Source of the DNA: Deltaproteobacteria bacterium
GTDB taxonomy: Bacteria; Desulfobacterota; UBA8473
Length of the DNA stretch: 7,342 nucleotides
Assembly: GCA_030643245.1 (NCBI GenBank)
Contig: DAOWME010000156.1
Coordinates: 1-7,342 of the forward strand
Direction: 5' to 3'
A model generated the notes under the pieces. The model did no database searches, had not been told where the DNA came from, and saw nothing but the letters and a program-made list of their open reading frames with translations. Both the position numbers and the translations under genes were made by a program. This document shows, in pieces, positions 5,548-7,342 of the stretch; position 1 is the first letter of the stretch, and each line of letters begins with the position of its first letter.

Positions 5548-5930
5548 CATACGGCTTGGCCCTAAGCGTCCATTCGCTGTCCGGAAAGTCCTTCCTCAAG
5601 CGCCTCTCTCAAGAACTTAGGTTCATGACTCGATAGAAAGTCGGCGACACCAAGATAAAAAATTGCCTCCGGTACCGCAAATGTTCCTTGATATTCTTGA
5701 ATTACGTCGTTCAAACACTTTACAGCAAGGTCATAATTATTTCTGTTCAATTCTACCTTTGCCCCATCCAGAATAATCTTCGCACATAGCTCAAATGGTG
5801 AAAGAAATCCTGTAAAGCGATAATGCTCCCGGCCCTCCATATCTAAAAAATCAATGGTCGGGGTCCAGACCACCAAATACTTTCTGCATGATCTTATTTC
5901 AAAATAATCACGGTTGGATGATTGTCAAGC
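5531..5930 (-). pseudogene. thioredoxin-like/TPR protein remnant, 5'-truncated and frameshifted
   Basis: The main frame (TTG at 5876 to TAG at 5562, 104 residues, with in-frame sequence extending up to a stop near 5928) reads LVVWTPTIDFLD...HYRFTGFLSPFEL, then a helical repeat AVKCLNDVIQEYQGT...PEAIFYLGVADF. This is the second half of a thioredoxin-fold protein that carries a TPR-like helical tail. The N-terminal half with the redox cysteines is missing. Near 5588 the frame breaks: one base further on, the other frame reads FPDSEWTLRAKPYELINT to a TGA at 5533-5531. FPDSEW followed by basic residues is the ending I expect for this family. A 1-bp insertion or 2-bp deletion at about 5588 explains this, unless it is a sequencing error. 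Loss of both the start and the active site argues for real decay. Confidence 0.65.
5901..5928 (-). promoter_or_regulatory. weak candidate promoter upstream of the thioredoxin-like remnant
   Basis: Minus-strand TTGACA (5923-5928) and TATTTT (5901-5906) are separated by 16 bp. The -35 is perfect and the -10 matches 4 of 6. It could drive transcription across the remnant toward the 146-residue hypothetical gene, for which I see no better promoter. Confidence 0.28.
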
Positions 5931-6004
5931 TGTATGGTGGTTGGCTTTTCATTATCCTTTGTGTTGCCATGCGTAACTTCTCGATAACTACGGGCAACTG
6001 ACTT

Positions 6005-6196
6005 CTGCAGTAGTTCACAGGAGCGCTTTTATGAACAACATTGTGAATTTTGGGAAGCACGTATCCAGGCTGCTCGGCGTTAAGAAATTCAAAATGTTTG
6101 AGGGCGTCAGCCCGAGTTTTTTGAATTATAGCCGAATACCCTGGGTGCGCCTAAAATTCACATAGGAATGAATTAAAGCGCTTCTGTGGACTGCAG
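6005..6196. repeat. long imperfect palindrome (about 190 bp), possible MITE/REP-like or structured element
   Basis: The sequence pairs with itself along almost its whole length. Nested arms from outside in are: CTGCAG at 6005-6010 and 6191-6196; a 30-bp arm pair at 6022-6051 and 6153-6182 (22 of 30 paired, including AGCGCTTT at one end and TGTGAATTTT at the other); CCAGG/CCTGG at 6065-6069 and 6140-6144, with TCGGC/GCCGA at 6074-6078 and 6131-6135; AATTCAAAA/TTTTGAATT at 6086-6094 and 6119-6127; and a terminal GGGC-GTCA-GCCC hairpin at 6102-6113. It lies in the 389-bp gap between the thioesterase and a truncated gene, which suits an inserted element. No transposase is present in the window. 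A structured RNA or a two-way terminator cannot be excluded. Confidence 0.6.
6031..6165 (+). CDS. possible 44-residue small ORF inside the palindrome (doubtful)
   Basis: This plus-strand ATG is preceded by AGGAG at 6019-6023 with 7-nt spacing and gives a 44-residue basic peptide (begins MNNIVNFGKH, ends WVRLKFT). It is the only plus-strand frame with an acceptable ribosome binding site in this gap. However, it lies wholly inside the imperfect palindrome and matches nothing I recognise. Its codons are constrained by the pairing of the arms, so chance is the simpler reading. Confidence 0.15.
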   Translation: MNNIVNFGKHVSRLLGVKKFKMFEGVSPSFLNYSRIPWVRLKFT

Positions 6197-6243
6197 CATT
6201 TTCCTGGACTTTTTGAGAAATTATCGCTATGCAACATGCCTGT

Positions 6244-6267
6244 TTAATTTTTTTAATTAATTTTTTT
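6244..6267. repeat. AT-rich direct repeat (TTAATTTTTTT twice)
   Basis: Two copies of TTAATTTTTTT at 6244-6254 and 6257-6267, overlapping the TAA stop (6268-6266) of the thioesterase gene. The T-runs are on the plus strand, so they do not make a terminator for the minus-strand operon. They may mark the outer edge of the palindromic element, since AT-rich sites are common insertion targets. Confidence 0.35.
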
Positions 6268-6772
6268 ATAACTCACAGCTTTCAAAATTGTCTTGACAGG
6301 CTTTCTCTTTCGCCTTCAACGAAAGTCTCGTCTCTTTTCTCGCCATGGCTTCTCTCTGTCGCCTGATCTCATCATCGGACTCAACTATGAGAGTAGGAAC
6401 TCTCGTGGGTCTGCCAGCATCGCCCAAAGCTACAAATGTGAGGTACGCCAAAGCGATATGGCGTACTTCACATTTCAGAATATCCTCTGCTTCAACCCTT
6501 ACGCCCACCTCCATGGAAGAGCTTCCAACCATGTTCAAACAGGCTCTGAGTGTAATGAGATTTCCTACATAAACAGGATGATGAAAGTCTATTCGATCAA
6601 TAGATGCCGTAACAGCATGGCATCCGCTATATCGAACGGCAACCACTCCGGCGGCATTATCTATGTGCTTCATGATGACACCGCCGTGAACATTTCCAGC
6701 CGCATTGGCATCTTGAGGCAATGTTACGACCGAAGTAATGAATACGCTGTCCTTTGCTCTTTTCTCGTCCAT
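6266..6772 (-). CDS. acyl-CoA thioesterase, hotdog fold (YciA/BACH-like)
   Basis: This hotdog-fold thioesterase hydrolyses acyl-CoA to free acid and CoA. It carries the family signature PQDANAAGNVHGGVIMKHID near the N terminus. Counting from the upstream ATG, the conserved Asn is at residue 25, the HGG turn at 31-33 and the acidic catalytic Asp at 40. DFHHPVYVGNLI follows, in the second strand region where these enzymes have the substrate-proximal FxxPVxxGD-like motif. The length (~168 residues) is normal, with a charged C-terminal tail. An upstream in-frame ATG at 6778 touches AGGGGGAG directly; the second ATG, at 6772-6770, has proper spacing (about 6-8 nt) and is preferred. The gene begins 9-15 bp after the oxidoreductase gamma subunit. 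The pair is probably co-transcribed and may release acids from the acyl-CoA made or used by that enzyme. Confidence 0.85.
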   Translation of the reverse strand: MDEKRAKDSVFITSVVTLPQDANAAGNVHGGVIMKHIDNAAGVVAVRYSGCHAVTASIDRIDFHHPVYVGNLITLRACLNMVGSSSMEVGVRVEAEDILKCEVRHIALAYLTFVALGDAGRPTRVPTLIVESDDEIRRQREAMARKETRLSLKAKEKACQDNFESCEL

Positions 6773-6787
6773 ACGCATCTCCCCCTA

Positions 6788-7342
6788 TTAAATTTCCTCC
6801 CCTTCCTCAATCGCCAATCCGCGCAAATTTTTCAAATCAATCCCTTTTGCAGCTTCGATTCCGGCATGGAGGGCCTTGAGGTTTATTTCCTCCGTACCCT
6901 TCGGCGCTCTAGCCATGAGCGCCTCTTCCAGGCTTGTGAGCGATACGACTTGAGAAAGGACCCCCAGAGCGCCGAGAGAAACCATGTTGGCAGCCATCTC
7001 TTTCCCAATCTCATTTCGGGCAATCCGGGTGAAGGGTATGGCAGCTACATGATTTGAAGGAATCTGACGGACCAGCGTGGAATCCACCACCAATAAACCT
7101 TCCGGTTTGAGGTCCGAAGAGTAGGTATCACAAGCCTCTTGATTCATAGCCAGAAGAAGATCGGGTTGTATTGCCTTGGGATAATCGATGGTCCGGTTAC
7201 TTATAATAACCTCTGCTTTACTGGTTCCTCCCCTTGCTTCAGGCCCATAGCTCTGGCTCTGACATACATGCTTTCCGTCGTATACCCCTGCCGCCTCTGC
7301 CAGGATAATGGCTGCCATAATAATCCCCTGGCCCCCTGAGCC
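6788..7342 (-). CDS. korC: 2-oxoacid (probably 2-oxoglutarate):ferredoxin oxidoreductase gamma subunit, 5'-truncated by window
   Basis: The frame runs in from the window edge; an internal ATG at 7318 is not the start, because the preceding in-frame codons read GSGGQGII, the conserved nucleotide/loop motif near the N terminus of gamma subunits. Also present are QSQSYGPEARGG, SKAEVIIS, IDYP, PDLLLAMNQEA and the C-terminal NMVSLGALG. QSYGPEARGG with IDYP is typical of 2-oxoglutarate-type (KorC) gamma subunits, but specificity for pyruvate or branched 2-oxoacids cannot be excluded from this subunit alone. The complex oxidatively decarboxylates a 2-oxoacid to acyl-CoA and reduces ferredoxin in the cytoplasm, or runs in reverse for CO2 fixation. 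The other subunits are expected just upstream, beyond position 7342. Confidence 0.88.
   Translation of the reverse strand, partial: GSGGQGIIMAAIILAEAAGVYDGKHVCQSQSYGPEARGGTSKAEVIISNRTIDYPKAIQPDLLLAMNQEACDTYSSDLKPEGLLVVDSTLVRQIPSNHVAAIPFTRIARNEIGKEMAANMVSLGALGVLSQVVSLTSLEEALMARAPKGTEEINLKALHAGIEAAKGIDLKNLRGLAIEEGEEI

Noticed and set aside
5908..6150. Minus-strand open frame of 80 codons (includes ADALKHFEFLNAEQPGYVLP), with a second frame after an AAAA run that extends it
   Set aside because: It has no start codon or ribosome binding site, begins right after a stop, and lies largely inside the imperfect palindrome, where long open frames can arise by constraint. I recognise no family. It could be a decayed coding fragment and would need a database search.
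6005..6196. Integron attC site
   Set aside because: The palindrome is long enough, but I do not find the paired RYYYAAC/GTTRRRY ends expected of attC, and no integrase or cassette array is present.
6293..7057. Plus-strand 254-codon ORF
   Set aside because: It lies antisense across the thioesterase and gamma-subunit genes, which have clear family motifs on the minus strand. The ORF has no recognisable domain and is a shadow of those genes.
1..7342. CRISPR array, tRNA or rRNA genes
   Set aside because: No regularly spaced repeats, tRNA-like cloverleaf or rRNA-like conserved sequence was found on reading through the window.

Overview
All convincing genes in this 7.3 kb window lie on the minus strand, so transcription runs from high to low coordinates. 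The gene set suggests an anaerobic, probably deltaproteobacterial (Desulfobacterota-like) genome. It contains a ferredoxin-linked 2-oxoacid oxidoreductase, a rubrerythrin-like diiron protein, a small 'two-CW'-type cysteine-rich protein and a nickel superoxide dismutase. This taxonomic guess rests on gene content only. Base composition is moderate, with AT-rich intergenic stretches, and several genes have strong AAGGAGG-type ribosome binding sites.

Region by region, in the direction of transcription: (1) 7342-6266 holds the 3' part of a 2-oxoacid:ferredoxin oxidoreductase gamma subunit, followed after 9 bp by a hotdog acyl-CoA thioesterase. (2) 6265-5877 has no convincing gene. It contains a long imperfect palindrome (about 6005-6196), which looks like a mobile or REP/MITE-type repeat or a structured element. 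(3) 5930-5531 is a decayed thioredoxin-like/TPR gene that lacks its N-terminal active-site half and has a 3' frameshift. (4) 5289-3343 appears to be a run of genes in the same direction: an unknown charged 146-residue protein, a truncated copy of a KorA-type oxidoreductase subunit, an SDR-family reductase and the small cysteine-rich protein. (5) 3205-845 is an oxygen-defence cluster: a secreted NiSOD, a rhodanese-rubrerythrin fusion with its own good promoter, and, overlapping it by 11 bp, a membrane fatty-acid/sterol hydroxylase fused to a C-terminal Fis-type DNA-binding domain. (6) 623-1 is the N-terminal part of a MerA-like FAD disulfide oxidoreductase, behind a 221 bp leader. That leader carries a perfect TATAAT box and an operator-like palindrome that overlaps the preceding stop codon.

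A possible working logic, which is inference: NiSOD would remove superoxide outside the cytoplasm, and the rubrerythrin-like protein could remove the resulting peroxide. The rhodanese domain and the flavin disulfide reductase would handle sulfur or thiol redox. The O2-using membrane hydroxylase with a DNA-binding tail could couple oxygen or lipid state to gene expression. The hydroxylase-HTH fusion, its overlap with the rhodanese-rubrerythrin gene, and the palindrome at its 3' end are the most unusual things here.
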